The position numbers and the translations under genes are program-made. DNA of 64,000 nt from Pleurodeles waltl (Eukaryota; Chordata; Amphibia; Caudata; Salamandridae). The DNA is taken from NCBI RefSeq assembly GCF_031143425.1, contig NC_090444.1, positions 1,346,460,323 to 1,346,524,322 of the forward strand, written 5' to 3'. The stretch's first letter is position 1; each line of letters starts with the position of its first letter. This document shows positions 22,256-35,029 of this stretch, one piece after another. Below the pieces are notes generated by a model, which worked only from the letters and a program-made list of their open reading frames with translations, was not told the origin of the DNA and ran no database searches.

Positions 22256-24632
22256 AAGAGAAGATCAATAATGTAGTAGACAACCAGCTCCAGCATTGTC
22301 CAGGCCCCAGAGGGGAAGGTACCCTAATAGACCATTTTCTATGGTTTATATAATTTATTTTGTTCCACTTTGATTGGATTACCTGGAGCAGGGTGGAATC
22401 CAGCTGACCTGGTAACAACTTTGAGTATAGTTTTGATTCCTTATAATACCACTGGCCCCTCTTGGCGAGGTTAGAACTGAATGATATATTTCTGGCTATT
22501 TGGGTTGAACAATTATTCCCCAAAGGGCAAATACCTGTTTCTCTTAAATGACCTGTTCTGTCGGGTGCTGGAGTCTCCACGTGCCTACTTTTGATTCACA
22601 GCCATGTATGTATGGGACTTCTTTGAACTGAATCCTGATTATGTCTTTAGAGCACAGGTGTTCAAGTGTTGTTATATGATATAAAAGACGAAGAATGTTG
22701 GAACGGTTAAGCCGGTCGTTTCTGCCTCTTGAGGTATTTTGAAGCGTGAAAAAAGTTTGTGTTCACTGTCTTTGTCGTACGTTGTAATGTTTTATGGAGC
22801 CCTTATTTTTTCTCACTGCCTCATCCAAGCAGCCGTAATAGCCCCACTTTGACTGATGTTGCAGGTCAAAGTAGTTTAAAGGTAAGTAGCATGCTTTTGT
22901 GGAATTGTTTGGCGCATGGCTTATTACTGCCGTAGCTGAGCTCAGGGCGTTTTGTGTCACCATGTTTTCGTTCGTACCATACCCTGATAGTTAACCAAGG
23001 CTTTGAGAGGAGTTCAGCTGATGTTGGTCTGCTTGCTGGCTTACAGCTAGCCAGTGATCCTTGAGCGTTATGTTCGGTGTCCTTATTATCAGATGATTCC
23101 TGTGGAGTGCTTTTACTAATAGCATTTGTAGCTAGGCATGCTGGAGTAGAAGATTCATTGCTCATGGATAATCGGGACATACATACGTGACACTTTTGTT
23201 GGTGTAAAAGGTCATTTATTTTAGGACAGGGTTTAAAACACAAACATTACTTAAACATTTAACTGTATGTCTTCTGTTGAAAACAGACCTTAACTTATAC
23301 ACTTCCTTTGCCTTCATTCTCTCCTCAAATATCTCCCTTCAATTTTCCTACCGTATATGCTCCCCTATTCCTCCCATGCCTTCCTTGCTTGTAGCCTCTC
23401 CCTCCCCGCTCTGATCCTTCACCTCCTTGTTTTTCCCCCTGGAAGGGTGGACAAGCCCGCATCTGGCTCTCCACCCTCCCCCATCTCCTGCTACCTCTCT
23501 CCCTCACCTGCCCTAAATGACTGTTAACCTACCCTACCTTCCTACCTACCTGACTAACTATCATCCCCTCCCCCTGCCTTCCTACGCTGGGTGGGTGGTC
23601 ACACAAAACACCAACCCTCCTAACTACGTTGGCGCGGAGAAGAGGCCGACCCCACCCTCCACCCCCCTTATAAACCCTTACTAAACCCCACCCCAACTTA
23701 CCTGTACACCAATGGGCGCCTTCCGCGCCACTTCCTTCGTCCCAAACATGCCCGCGGAGAGACTAGACCAAGTCTCTCTCTCCGCAGGCCCCTTCATTGT
23801 ACAGTTTGTGGAGTCGGTGCACTTGTCAGCTCGTCTTCGCCATTTACACTCCTGATCGGATTGTCTGCAGTGTCTGTAGAGTTTTCAAGAGGTCTTTTCT
23901 GCAGGTGATTTGAATTGACATCGGAGAATAACGACTAATATACTGCCTGGTTACTGTGGCTGTTAGCTGTTCGCATTCCCATGTTAATAGTTAAATGGTG
24001 AGCCCTTACGTCCCTTGAGCTTGTTTTTGTTTAATCTTTTTTTAATACCTCCTACTCAGGTTCGTACTGAGTGGGGTGTTTTCTTCCACAGTTTCCTGAG
24101 TAGCGTCTGGGGTCTCCATTTTTTCTGTAACAGTAATATTTAACATAAAGTTTGAGTCAGCCTGCCCCTGTAATGCCATCCGATTGGTTTGGCTCGAAGG
24201 AATAATTTTCAATGTGATGGGCAAAGCCTCATCTATGCCTTGGTCCCATTTATTAGGCGATAATTCAGCAACATTGCATGGCTGTTGTGAACCTAATTTC
24301 TTCAGACTGTCAATAAGTCAGTCATTGTGCACAACTGGGGCACAACCAGAGTTAGGAGGTGAGATGCTTAATGTAGAGGCAGTTTATTGCTCTTCCATGT
24401 TTTTAATTTTTGTTTTCGTGGTTGTGATACTGAGAGCTGGGGATTGCATTAAATCCACCTGCAGTTCCAATTTGTGTGTTTGCCAAGTTAGAGCATTAGT
24501 GGCTGCAAGAAATGTTGAATTAATACTTGCAAAGGTCATGGAGGCTTGTGTCTGACCACTTAGAATGTAATTATATTCCATGCACTCTCTCTGCTCTGCC
24601 CCACCTTGCTCTTGGAGCACTTTCTTGCCCAT
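22248..24632 (-). pseudogene. LINE-X ORF1 and upstream region, degraded
   Basis: Open pieces on the minus strand: 22248-22580 (110 codons, ending next to the endonuclease start), 22866-23243 (125 codons, with a Cys-rich segment CPKINDLLHQQKCHVC that could bind zinc), 24042-24224, and 24384-24632 (a helical, coiled-coil-like stretch). I do not recognise the protein family. The call as ORF1 comes from its strand, position and direct overlap with the endonuclease ORF. A CT-rich block at 23290-23780 separates the parts and may be an insertion or the element's own 5' region. Confidence 0.45.
23290..23780. repeat. CT-rich low-complexity block
   Basis: A strong C+T bias on the plus strand (CCTCC, CTCCC, TACCTACC runs). 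No gene. Purine/pyrimidine asymmetry of this length could form non-B DNA. Confidence 0.6.
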
Positions 24633-25675
24633 GGATCTTTTGACTTTACTATTCTCCTTAATTCTATCAAATCAGGCTCACCATTAGACTCCGTTTCACC
24701 TTTGCTTATTGGCAAACTATGTCCACAGCTGCTGGAAGTAACAACTCAACATTTGAACTCCTCACTTATAGAAGGTCGAGTTCCCAAAGGGTGGAAGCAT
24801 GCAGTGGTAAGGCCACTGCTGAAAAGTCTAATCTTGATCTCCTAAAGTGGTCTAACTACAGGCCAAATTTCGCTCTTGCCCATACTGACCATAATTCTCG
24901 AAAAACATGTAAACCAATAACTCACTGCTTTTATTGAATAATGGTCTTTTTCACCCTTTCAATCAGATTTAGAGCCAGTTGTAATACGGAGTCAGCCCTG
25001 CTCTGTGCCACTGAACAATTAAGGTTCCAGGTAGACAATGGCGGTATTGCTGCCTTGATTTTGCTGGATCTTAGTGCTGCATTTGACATGGTGAACTATA
25101 GCATACTGCTCCAAAGGTTGGAAGCGATGGGTGCACATGACCAGCATTGACCATTTTTGCAGATCCACTCTTTATTTAGAGGTCTCCATGGCCTCACTTA
25201 AGTGGCATCATGCAGTTCAGAATGTGGCTGAAAGACTACTTCCTTGCCTTCCTAAATACACTTCTGCTGCAAGACTTTTACAAGATCTCCATTGGCTTCC
25301 AATCGAGAAGCAAATCCACTTTAAAGTCCTGCGCTATATGCATAAACGTATGTCAAATTCAGGTCACCATTATCTTAGATCTTTGGTGGTGCCTTATAAG
25401 CCGAACCACCCTCTGCGCTCCTGCAATACCAATCTCTCTACAGTCCCCAGAGTGAGGAGAACCCAGCAAGGGAGCCGGTCCTTTTCCTACCTGTGTTCCA
25501 AGCTATGTAACATCAGATCATGCAGATTTATTTCGGCTTTACAAACGCTTTTAAAGAACTGGCTTTTCTAAGTTTGTGCATGGCGTTAGTCAAGTCCAGT
25601 TTACCATGAAGTACTTAGCCCTGGTAAACCCTGTCAGGGTAGCTACGCACTCTACAAATGTCTAATAATAATAAT
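24633..25675 (+). pseudogene. L2/CR1-like LINE ORF2 with internal deletion of the RT core
   Basis: On the plus strand, 24640-24850 gives the RT lead-in (SGSPLDSVSPLLIGKLCPQLLEV, VPKGWKHAVVRPLLK) and 24850-25140 gives SNYRP and LSAAFDMVNYSILL. The sequence then jumps at about 25150 to the C-terminal region (AERLLPCLPKYTSAARLLQDLHW, 25200-25571) ending LQTLLKNWLF. The segment that should hold the YADD catalytic motif is absent. The 3' end is CTACAAATGTC followed by (TAA)n at about 25650-25675, typical of this group. Frameshifts at about 24840 and 24935 further disable it. Part of the 5' coding region is missing. Confidence 0.8.
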
Positions 25676-28600
25676 TGCGTTATTGTGTAAATTCGTAGAT
25701 ACACATGGCAAGCGAGTGAAAAGGATGCACTGGACACACTACATTACATTCAGATAGGTGTGGGACGCCTCCATGTCCCATCACACTCCAAGAGAAAAGA
25801 ATCTTAATGGAATGTTTAAGTCTGTTTTCGTGCTGGGCTTTGCAAGCGGTATGTTGTAGCCTACTGTCCTTGTGGCAGGCAAGAAAAGCCATTGCCGTCT
25901 ACTCATTAGCTCTCCAGTTCGCTTGTTAGAGAAATGCAATAAATAAAACAAGACACCCAGGTCCTTAAACTCAGTAGCGTGCTCAGTAGCGTGTGTGCAA
26001 ACAAGGGATTACACCCAGTGCTGGATTGCAGCCAGGATACAGTGGGGGAATATCGGGAATATGGATAGTCTGTAATTCAGGCGTGGTCTGGCACAGGAGG
26101 GGGGTAGCGGGCCAATACTGAGCCAGGGAGCTCAGCAACTGCAAGCCGCACCAGCTTTTAAGAAGGCCGCTTCTGCAACTTGACCCTGTGCGTCAAGTGC
26201 CTATTGCACCGCATTTGCAGCAGTCACACACAGCCACAAAGTCACTGAGTTACCTCCTCAATGCTTTGGTTCTCCTGCTGGAGGCAGTAGGGCTGTGAGG
26301 GGTCGCATTATTACAGTTTTTCTGTTGCAATCTCTGTGCTCAGTGCAGTGCTCCCTTCCGCATAGCTACAGGCTTGCAGCCTTTGCATCTCGATCCTTCT
26401 GCAGATCTCATGAATATATCAGGTTTTTACCCAACATATACCCAGCTCCTGTCCACCACTCATGCTTCTCAGGTTCAAGCTTAACTAGTATTTCTGTACT
26501 GAGTTCTTGACCCACGCCTCCACCAATATTCCTCTTTCCTGACCCAAAATGCTCCTTTGGATACCTGCTTTGCACCCTTGATGCACAGCTCCAGGTATCC
26601 CCCCTTCTGGGCTTGCAGCTTATCTGGTACCTCTGACTCCCACAAACTCATGTTGAAAAGGGCACACTGAGTAAACCTACAATAATAGTTCAGCTTGAGA
26701 GGCTCCAGCTCTGTGCAAGGCCTCTGGAATCCACCAAGGAATCCTGCTTTTGAAGAAGAACTGGTTCTTCTGTGGTCATGTGCTGTTTTTTTAATAGAAA
26801 TTCTCCATAGAGAACTTGGGAGACTTCCTGAGAAGCCGGTGTGTGTTAAAGGCCAAGAGGACAGGGTCACCCACTACTCAAGGTATGCTTCTGATTTCAC
26901 TTGGGGGCGTAGGGGTATCATACTATTGGCACAGCGACAAGCTGCTCATTCTGTTTTTAAAATACTTGGCTTTTCTGGGGCAATAGTAAAAAGTACCTTG
27001 CTCAGACTTCACTAAAGGTCTTTACTTAAGGTACATTGACACCCTACTGTGAGGGCCTCAGGAAGATTTGACATGGTGGGGGGGGGCACACCTTCCATTA
27101 CCCTCTGCATGCAGCACCAGTATGAATACAAAGGCTTGTATTGAGCAACCCAAACCTTCTGTGACATTCAGGAGTGCTGAGTGAAAAGACTGTATTAGTG
27201 CTTCAGGTGTAGTAGCTAGGGCATACGAAGAGAGAGGCCCACTGCACTCCAATTAGGGATGTCATTTACTCCTCAGTCATAGGATAGAGGGGGCTGTTTC
27301 CTAGATTGCATTAGAGCACCGGGTACCCTTTCAAATTTACAGTTTTACTCTAAATGAGTACTTTGCATAGGTGACTCTGGACCCTCTAGGCAGATTTTAG
27401 TGTAAGAGGGTACTCCCAATCTCAGCCTTCGGACGCATTCCTCTATATCGTCATGAAACTCCTCAGTGACTTAAAATATCCTTATAGTGTGTAGCAAGGG
27501 GTACTTTATCCTGTATATCAGAGGTGAGCTCCTGGTGACAGACCCAGGATTTGCTTGACAGCAGAATAAAGTTTCATAAGTATTTTGCTGTCAAACTACA
27601 TTAGTCTGATGAGGCAGGATAAAATGATAAAATTACTACACAAGGGAACTGCTGGTGTGCTTCCACTGCATAAACACCATCCTAGAGAAAAACATACATA
27701 ATGCGTATGTAAAAGTAAATTCTACATCCGTCTTACAATACAGTAGTCATAGAGCCATTTGCCTTAGATGAAATAGATATGTCTCTGGGTAGACATAAAT
27801 TATATGTTCAGGCAACTGAACTATTTCTCAGTCTAGCTATAGGTCAGGTCACAGACACATGAGCAATCCCTGAGGTGACAGTGCTCCATCACCAAAGGCA
27901 AGAGCCACGACCCATCATTTCTGCTTGATTTCTTCTAAAATTGCAACTGGCCCTGAGTTTAGTGCCTGAATTCACCCCCTAAATATGTTGAAAATAATAC
28001 ATGCAAGATATGAGTTAAGTTGCATTGTTACATATAAAGTGCAACAAAGGCCCAAAGGCATCTTGGTGCTGAAGTAACAACAATTAGTGTTTTTTATCCT
28101 GAAAGATTTCCTCAGGCTTTCCTGGTGAAATCTGTCAGAAGAAATTGTCAGTGTGGTAACTGATGCACAACTCAGTATTCCGATCTGTGTTCAAACCTCC
28201 ATTTGCATGTGAATCAGAATTTAAAACACAATTTTAAATCAGGGTCTAAGTAAATTCTGTAACTCTATAGAAACCAAGGACAGGTTATGTCAATTGAGAT
28301 TTGCCTAATTGTGCATTTTCATAAATATGGCCTCAAAGTGTTGTAGGATTTGAGTTTGTTTATTTGTATTGTAGTGTATTTACTTAGTGTTTCCTGCACC
28401 TGATAAGTCACCAAAGGTAATTTGTGAAGTGGTAGCACCTATTCCATAGCGTGCCAAAGATGGAACAGTGCATGTTTGTTGAGCGGCCTGTATGGGGATT
28501 TTTATGATGTCATGCATCAGAACCAGACTTAGGATCAGAGTTTTGTTTTGTTGCTACGCCTCAGCACGAATTTGAAGAGAGAATTAGTGAGGGATAGTTT

Positions 28601-30075
28601 TTTTAAGTATTACATTCTAATTGGAGTGTATGAGTGCAGTCTTGCCTATGTTTGAAATGTTTTTTGGGTGTGGATATGGCTAAAACAGAGTCATAAACAA
28701 GAATGTAGTTGTGCTTATTTATGGGTGTAGGAGAGACATGAGGACACACATGGCTGCACAAGCCAGTATCTGCCTTTTGTGGAGTGCTGTGTAGATTAAA
28801 CTACGTAGAATAGGGGCTAGAAAAGGGCACAGAGATGAAGGGAGCTAAGCTTGGGATGGGCAAACTCATGGATTCAGGAGGCTGTCAGGCCCAGGAGTGA
28901 ATCTAATCATCCTCCAAACAGCCTCTGTGGAAGGAAAATTCCATATGAGTTTCATAGTACAATGAGTCCTACATCACCCACAGTACCCTTTGCTGTAACC
29001 TAAAACCTGTGATTAGGATTGATTAGAATAAGTCATAATACCTGATGATTAAATATATACGTTTTTTGTTGGCCCGTTTCTGTATAAATAGTACATTATC
29101 TTATGGATGGTTTCAAAGCACTAGGAAAATAAATCAAAGCAACATTTCTGCCACATCAGTGCTTTAAGCCTCACAAATGTTAGGAAAGTGTTATAGAATG
29201 ACAATACAGTAAATATCACTGTCTCTTTCTGGTACATTCTTATGAATTCTTACATTTTCTGTCTTTTGTTAAAGTGTGGTGAAGCACCCCTGCTGTGCAT
29301 TTGCAGACATGGTGGGATCAGCTAACTGGTCCTTTAATCCCTCTTGATCTATTTCCAGGCACTTTAAGAAACCTACGATTGCCCATTTAGATTTTGAACA
29401 GTGCTGGAGGGGTGCAAAATTCTCACTAGTAATTAGATAGTACTGTAAGGTAACAACCCACCAGCACCTTGCAATTACGAGTTAAAACCTACAAAATGGG
29501 GAATTATTTGTGGACTTGGATTTACCGAGCAGGCTTCTGCAGGGGTTTAACACATACATTTACCACCCACCAGAGGAGTTAGTAAAAGTGTGCCTGGAGC
29601 TGTGGTAAATGTTTGCAGGGGGCTGATGTAAGGCGGGTTGAGGCTAGATGGTGAAGCAAGTAGAGGAAAATAATGGCCGGCAGGAGGAACATGTAATGCT
29701 TTGTTTTGATCTGGGGTTATGGATAGGGCCTGGGCTGTAATGGAGCATTTTTCCACAGTGATTTTACCTGCTGGATTTTCCAAATGATACAATCAAATTT
29801 GTCACTTTCAAGCCAAATAAATTTGGGTGGCTGAACACCGGACCTCTTATAATTGTGTGACATCACATACCTCCCTGCACCATTTCCAGTAAGGGCTCAT
29901 GACTTTTATGGGCACCTTGCCAGTCTGCTGATTAGGCAAAGATAGAGCGCCCCCATGAGGTATGAGAAGCAACCAAAGAACAATCATAGTGCCCCCCACC
30001 TGTAAGTGACTTTTGGATGAGCTTAGTGGTTAAAGGGGGTAGGCTCTGTTGGAAATGATGCTCCTGATCTTTTAA
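25676..30075. other. 4.4 kb without recognised genes or repeats
   Basis: Mixed-composition, mostly AT-rich DNA. Open frames at 26481-26870 (minus, 129 codons) and 26695-27015 (plus) have no domain that I recognise and overlap each other, so I do not call them. GCTCAGTAGCGT is directly repeated near 25975. This is probably intronic spacer with old repeats too diverged to name. Confidence 0.45.
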
Positions 30076-30084
30076 ATTTTACAC
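30076..30084. repeat. Left target-site duplication of the plus-strand L1
   Basis: ATTTTACAC, repeated exactly at 35021-35029. Nine bases is within the L1 range. Confidence 0.85.
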
Positions 30085-31102
30085 CAGGGGGCGTGGCCAA
30101 GATGGCCACCGAGTAGGAGCGTCTCGCTGGAGCTCTGCCGCCGGACCGGACACTCAAATACACCACTGGAGGGTGTAGCGGAGCTGCCCAGGTCCCCTGG
30201 AGGTTCATGGGTCCGGCTGGTGGGTGCAACGTTGGGCCTCGTGGAGCCCAGAGGTACCAGCTGCTGCGAGCCGCGGCTTGAGCAGCCCGAAAATGTCAGC
30301 CGCGCCATGACCGCGGGTCCTTTGCCGTGCGGAGGTGGCGGAAAAAGCACCTTGGGGTGCAGACCTCTGCCGTCACACTACTAAAAAAGACCATCGATGT
30401 CTCCTGCTCGCTGACGAGGCAGTGCGAGGAGGGAGCTCGACTGTCGGCTCTGGTGTGGCGTGCAGGGACTGGGCCTTGGCGGGTCTGACCTGGGTGGAAA
30501 CGTCCTGGAGGAGGCCCGCGCTGGGAACACGAGCGAGGCGCTTGACGGCCTGGCGTGCTGGATGGGCCACGGCACGCTATAGGCCCGGGCTGTGCGTGGC
30601 TAGAGGACGATAGACATCCACAGATCAGAGGCCCTGAAGACTATCGCTCGACGCAGGAGCGCGAGTAAAGACACGACCAGGTGAGGAGCCCTGGCTGGGG
30701 TCTGGGCGGAGACGGGGTGAGTGGCCGGCTACCACAGCTGAGCGGAAGGGAGCTGCTTGGGCCCACTGACAAGGGCTGTGGGCCCCATCCCTCGCAGGAA
30801 GATGAGGATCCCTCAGGAGAGAGGCCCCAGCTACGACGGACCGGGAGCCAGCTGTTACGGGCCCCACTACACTGGGAGCACTCCGCTGTGCTAGGCCACA
30901 CGACAGAGAGAGGGCAGCGCTCGCTAGGCTGCCGGCCCAGCTGGGGCCCCTGGAGCGGGTGTGCCGGCCGCAGCAGCAATAATAAGACGGCGGGCCCGTT
31001 AGCGGGCTTAGACGAACACAGGCAACCGGTAATGGCGTCTCAGAAGCACAGCAAGAAAGAGGGCTCTCACAAAGACCTCCTCACTAAAACCCTGCCAAAA
31101 AA
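30085..31102 (+). promoter_or_regulatory. GC-rich L1 5' UTR, probable internal promoter
   Basis: About 1 kb of CpG-containing GC-rich DNA between the element start and ORF1, with no reliable coding frame. The position and the GGGGGCGTGGCCAAGATGGC start match the usual L1 5' UTR plan. Promoter activity is inferred. Confidence 0.5.
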
Positions 31103-31969
31103 ATGGCACAGTCAGGAACACCAGAGGTGGAGAGCGGAGACGCGGCTGGGCCATTGCCATCGGAGAGTGATGGAGCTCCCCTGATGAGACCATTCATGGA
31201 AGAACTCTTCAGGTCCTTACGCGATTACTTCGCAACACTGAAGCAGGAAATAGCGGCTGACATTAAAGACCTTAAATGGGAGATGATCGACCTGGGACAA
31301 CGCGTGGACATGATAGAACAGAAACACAATGCATGAGAGGAAGAAATAGACTGTCACAGGAGAGAACTCCTCACCATACAAGACAAGTACCAAGACCTGC
31401 AATACCAAATAGAGGATCTAGAGAACAGATCCCGCCGCTCTAACATTCGAATAAAAAGGGTACCTGCACAGGCAGTGACGGGGACCCTGGAGGACTTTGT
31501 GGTGCACCTCTTTTGCCATGTGGTGCCGGCCTTGAAGGAGCAGGACATTGTGCTAGACAGAACGCATAGGGCTGGCAGGCCTGCTCGCGCACCGGGCCAG
31601 GCTCAAGACATACTAACTTGTTTGCATCACTATAAACAGAGGGAGATTATAATGGCAGCAGTTCGTGACACAACATCTATTGAGATTGAGGGCCACCGGA
31701 TCGGCCTGTATCAGGATCTCTCAATGATAACATTACAGCGACGTAGACTGCTTCGGCCAGTGACTGACCTCCTCAGAGAGGATGGCATCAGATACAAGTG
31801 GGGCCATCCCTTCAGGTTACTCTTCACATGGCAAAATGAACTCCCAAGCATTCGCACCTTAGAGGAAGCCCAGAGACTGGAGGGGATGCCACCAAACCTT
31901 GAGGATCATCCCGGAAACAACAGCACTGGCGAAACAGCCGGGCACAGACAAGGGTCACCCGAAAACTAA
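31103..31969 (+). pseudogene. L1 ORF1, one in-frame stop
   Basis: A single reading frame runs from ATG at 31103 to TAA at 31969, broken only by a TGA at 31334-31336. Residues about 25-105 form a coiled coil (FRSLRDYFATLKQEIAADIK... DLENRSRRSN). An RNA-recognition-like domain follows (NIRIKRVPAQAV, DIVLDRTHRAGRPA), then the C-terminal domain with DTTSIEIEGHRIGLYQDLS. It would be the trimeric nucleic-acid chaperone of the element. At 288 codons plus the stop the length is normal. One nonsense change in an otherwise open ORF suggests a fairly young insertion. Confidence 0.85.
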
Positions 31970-32479
31970 CAACTGATTACATAAAAGCCACAAACCCTCA
32001 ACGGCTGAGAGCCAAAAGGAGAGGGCGGCGTTGCTCAGAATTATACGCAGCCAGGATAATGTGTTGGAAGTGGAGTCAGACCATTGAATTGAACTAAGCC
32101 ATCCTGCAAGATCTCCCACAGCCCCCTAAGTTGGTGTCCCCTGAATGGCCTCAGCGGGTGTCCGTACGATGACACAGCCATAGATATAACAGACTGAGAT
32201 ATCCGGTTGGCCGAGCTCCACCTCAACGGAGCAGCGGTTGAACTCTCGACGTACTGATGTACAGGCACGGACCCCAGGCGTTGCTGAAGACTGTTCCCAG
32301 GCAGGGAACGCTGTTAATAGTTTACACCAAGTTGAATGTTCACGTCACCCTACCTCCCTAAACTATCCCAGAGGGGACGGTTATCTCTTACCCTATTACT
32401 CCGGAACGCATATGTGGGGACCCCACACGCTGCACCCACCAAGACGACGTACAGCATAGTGACACCCGTCAACTCCCCG
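31970..32479 (+). other. L1 inter-ORF spacer
   Basis: About 500 bp between ORF1 and the ORF2 start, with short open frames only. Long inter-ORF spacers are known from some amphibian and fish L1 lineages. Confidence 0.5.
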
Positions 32480-34786
32480 ATGATAACCATACTTAGTCTT
32501 ATTGTGAGAGGCCTCAACGCTCTGGTGAAGAGGCAAGCTCTCCTGCTACAGCTTAGAGACCTGAAGTGTGACATATGCCTACTACAGGAAACACACTTAC
32601 TCCGTCAGGACTGGAAAAAGACGAGGACACGCTGGTTTGACAGTCAGTTTCATTCATCGGGTCCTGGGCAGCGGGTGGGGGTGACAATCTTGTTGGCCAT
32701 GAACTTCCCAGGTAAAGTGACACGGGTGCAGGCTGAAATACAATCCCTGGGAGGCTCCTTTTGCTGCAAATTGACATGCAGGGGCACAACCTGACGATAG
32801 CTAACGTGTATGGGCCAAACGAAAACCAAGAATGCTTTCTAAAGGATGCACTTGGTAGGGTCCTGGTGACACCGACAAGATATTGTGGTGGGTGGAGATT
32901 TTAACATAGTGCCAGATCCCCACCTAGACAGGTCTGCCCAGGGAAATGGTCAGACGGGTGCCTTCACAGAGAGCTTCCAGGATTGGCTTGGGAGGGCAGG
33001 ACTGATGGACATCTGGCGCCGACATCACCAAGCAGACAGAGCGTACTCTTTCTTCTCAGCTGCTCACCAGACATATGCCCGTATAGATCTCTTCCTTACC
33101 TCCCCACGCATTACCACCCTGTCTACCAGCTCTGCCATTGGGGTGGCCTCAATCTCAGACCACTCCCCACTCACGCCTTTGCTCATGCTACCTGCCTACA
33201 AACCAAGTAGACAACAATGGCGTCTCAACACAAGGCTTTTAACATACAAGGACACGCTGGCAGAAATTAGAGACACGGTCAGCCACTTTCTAACTAGGAA
33301 CGATACTCCTACAACCAACATTGCGACCCTCTGGGAGACACTTAAAGTAGTTGTTAGAGGTCAGTTTATAGTGATAGCAGCAATACAGAACGCTGTATGT
33401 CATGATAAGCGTCAACAGCTAGAGGCTGACATATGGGCTTTAGAAGTGACACATAGACAGACTGGGTCCCTGGCTGTGAGAAGACAGCTCACCTTTCAGC
33501 GAAAGCAGCTACGGGCCTCGGATGAGGATAAGGCGGAATACGCCCTACTCCACACCAAGCAAAAGTTCTACTCTGGGAGGAACAGGGCACGTCGATTGCT
33601 GGCTCACAGACTCCATACGCAGGCCATGGTGTTTTATTGACCAAGCGGTGGCGGGGTCCACATCTGGAAGGTACCATGGTTTCCGAAGAAACACCGACCA
33701 CACGGGGTGTATGTCTCACCGATTCTGAGGGCCACAATGAATGCATGGGACAGGTTACAGGTTATGAAAGGACTCTCCACACCGGTGTCCCCACAGACAC
33801 CGATCATTGGCAACCCGGATTTCTCCCCCGAACTTGACAAACCAGCCTTCTTGTCCTGGCAGGAAGTAAATTGTAAGAGGATAGGCAACCTCCTTGACGA
33901 GGACGGCGTCATGGACTTCTACAGCCTCCAAGCGGGGGGATACGGTCTTCCTACCTCTACCTACTGGCAATTCATGACCGTCCACCACTGGGTGACCTCG
34001 CCCACGATACGTCCACATGCCGGACGACCCCTTGCGAGATTTGAGCAATGGTTACTGACCAAAGATATGGACAAGCAGCTCTTGTCCAACATCTATACCT
34101 TATTGATCACAACACCTACACTCTCCATAACACCAGCGAGACGCAGATGGGAGAGGGAATGCGAGCGTACCTTTACGGATTGCGAGTGGCACGATATCCT
34201 TCACCGAGCGCGGGTCACAGCACAAGCCATGAACACCAAAGAAATGTTTCTGAAAATAGCCCACTACATGTACTACACACCTGCACGGGTGACCCAGTGG
34301 AAGACACACGGCGATGGCGAATGCTGGCATCCGTGTGGACAGAAAGGTACACTCTCCCACATATTATGGCATTGTCTTAGGATCGCCTCCTTTTGGTAAT
34401 CCGTCCTCACCGCCATTGATGACATGTATAACACAGCCATACCGAGTTTCACAAGTTACGTACTGCTGGGCCTCCCCAATCCTCAAACATATCCACTCCG
34501 CACACCTAAGGGTAGAGCTATTACCCTGGCACTGGGGGCTACTAAACAACTACTGCTTTTCCACTGGTGTACCGCGACCATTCCCACCCACAACGACTGG
34601 CTGCATAGGCTATGGGTTGTTATGGGCATGAAAAAACTGACAGCTGCAATGACCGGGTCATTGCCTCTTTTCGATAAAACATGGGGAATATGTATACAGT
34701 ACCTGTCGGATGAATTTAGGGAATTAACCTGCCCTTCCTACCTGTGCATCCTTAGACTGACAAATTCTTCCCAGAGCTCCCTTTAA
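32480..34786 (+). pseudogene. L1 ORF2: endonuclease and C terminus present, reverse transcriptase deleted
   Basis: ATG at 32480 opens ITILSLIVRGLN..ICLLQETHLL. The active-site Glu (QETH) is kept, but the Asn expected in the first block is Ile. The frame is lost near 32765 (ANVYGPNENQ lies in another frame) and returns at 32885 with GGDFNIVPDP and, later, SDHSPL, both catalytic blocks. The linker runs to a stop at 33640 (LLAHRLHTQAMVFY). The next recognisable sequence (HGVYVSPILRATMNAW, 33690 on) belongs after the RT domain, so the fingers, palm (with YADD) and thumb are absent. The C-terminal part (33707-34399, then 34424-34786) keeps the Cys-rich GECWHPCGQKGTLSHILWHC motif. It cannot encode a working RT. 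Confidence 0.85.
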
Positions 34787-34997
34787 AGAGGCTGACTGTT
34801 GAGACTTTAGGACTTTCCCACCCGCACTGAACGTTTTGAGTCTGCGCACTGATTGGGATACATTTTTGCATTATAGGTACAGCACCCCCCTCCTATCCCC
34901 TTCCCCCCGTACCTCACTCCTTTCCCATGTTATGTGTCTCCCCACTGGCCAGTGGTTGTAGGTGGGAGTATTGTATCGTTCTTGCCTTTACAAAATG

Positions 34998-35003
34998 AAT
35001 AAA
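34998..35003 (+). terminator. Polyadenylation signal of the L1
   Basis: AATAAA 18 bases before the 3' target duplication. Confidence 0.7.
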
Positions 35004-35020
35004 AGAGATTTAAACCATAC

Positions 35021-35029
35021 ATTTTACAC
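35021..35029. repeat. Right target-site duplication of the plus-strand L1
   Basis: ATTTTACAC, matching 30076-30084 exactly. Confidence 0.85.

Larger units (their letters stand above)
30085..35020 (+). mobile_element. L1-like LINE, 5'-complete but lacking the RT domain (4.9 kb)
   Basis: Bounded by the exact 9-bp duplication ATTTTACAC. It starts CAGGGGGCGTGGCCAAGATGGC, has a GC-rich 5' UTR of about 1 kb, then ORF1, the endonuclease, a linker and the C-terminal region, and ends with AATAAA (34998-35003) shortly before the 3' duplication. The whole RT core is missing between about 33630 and 33660. The intact target duplication and full 5' end show that the copy inserted as one unit; either the deletion came later or a deleted element was mobilised in trans. 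Confidence 0.85.

Noticed and set aside
26481..27015. Opposed 129- and 106-codon frames
   Set aside because: No recognisable domain on either strand, no splice signals, no matching copy in the window.
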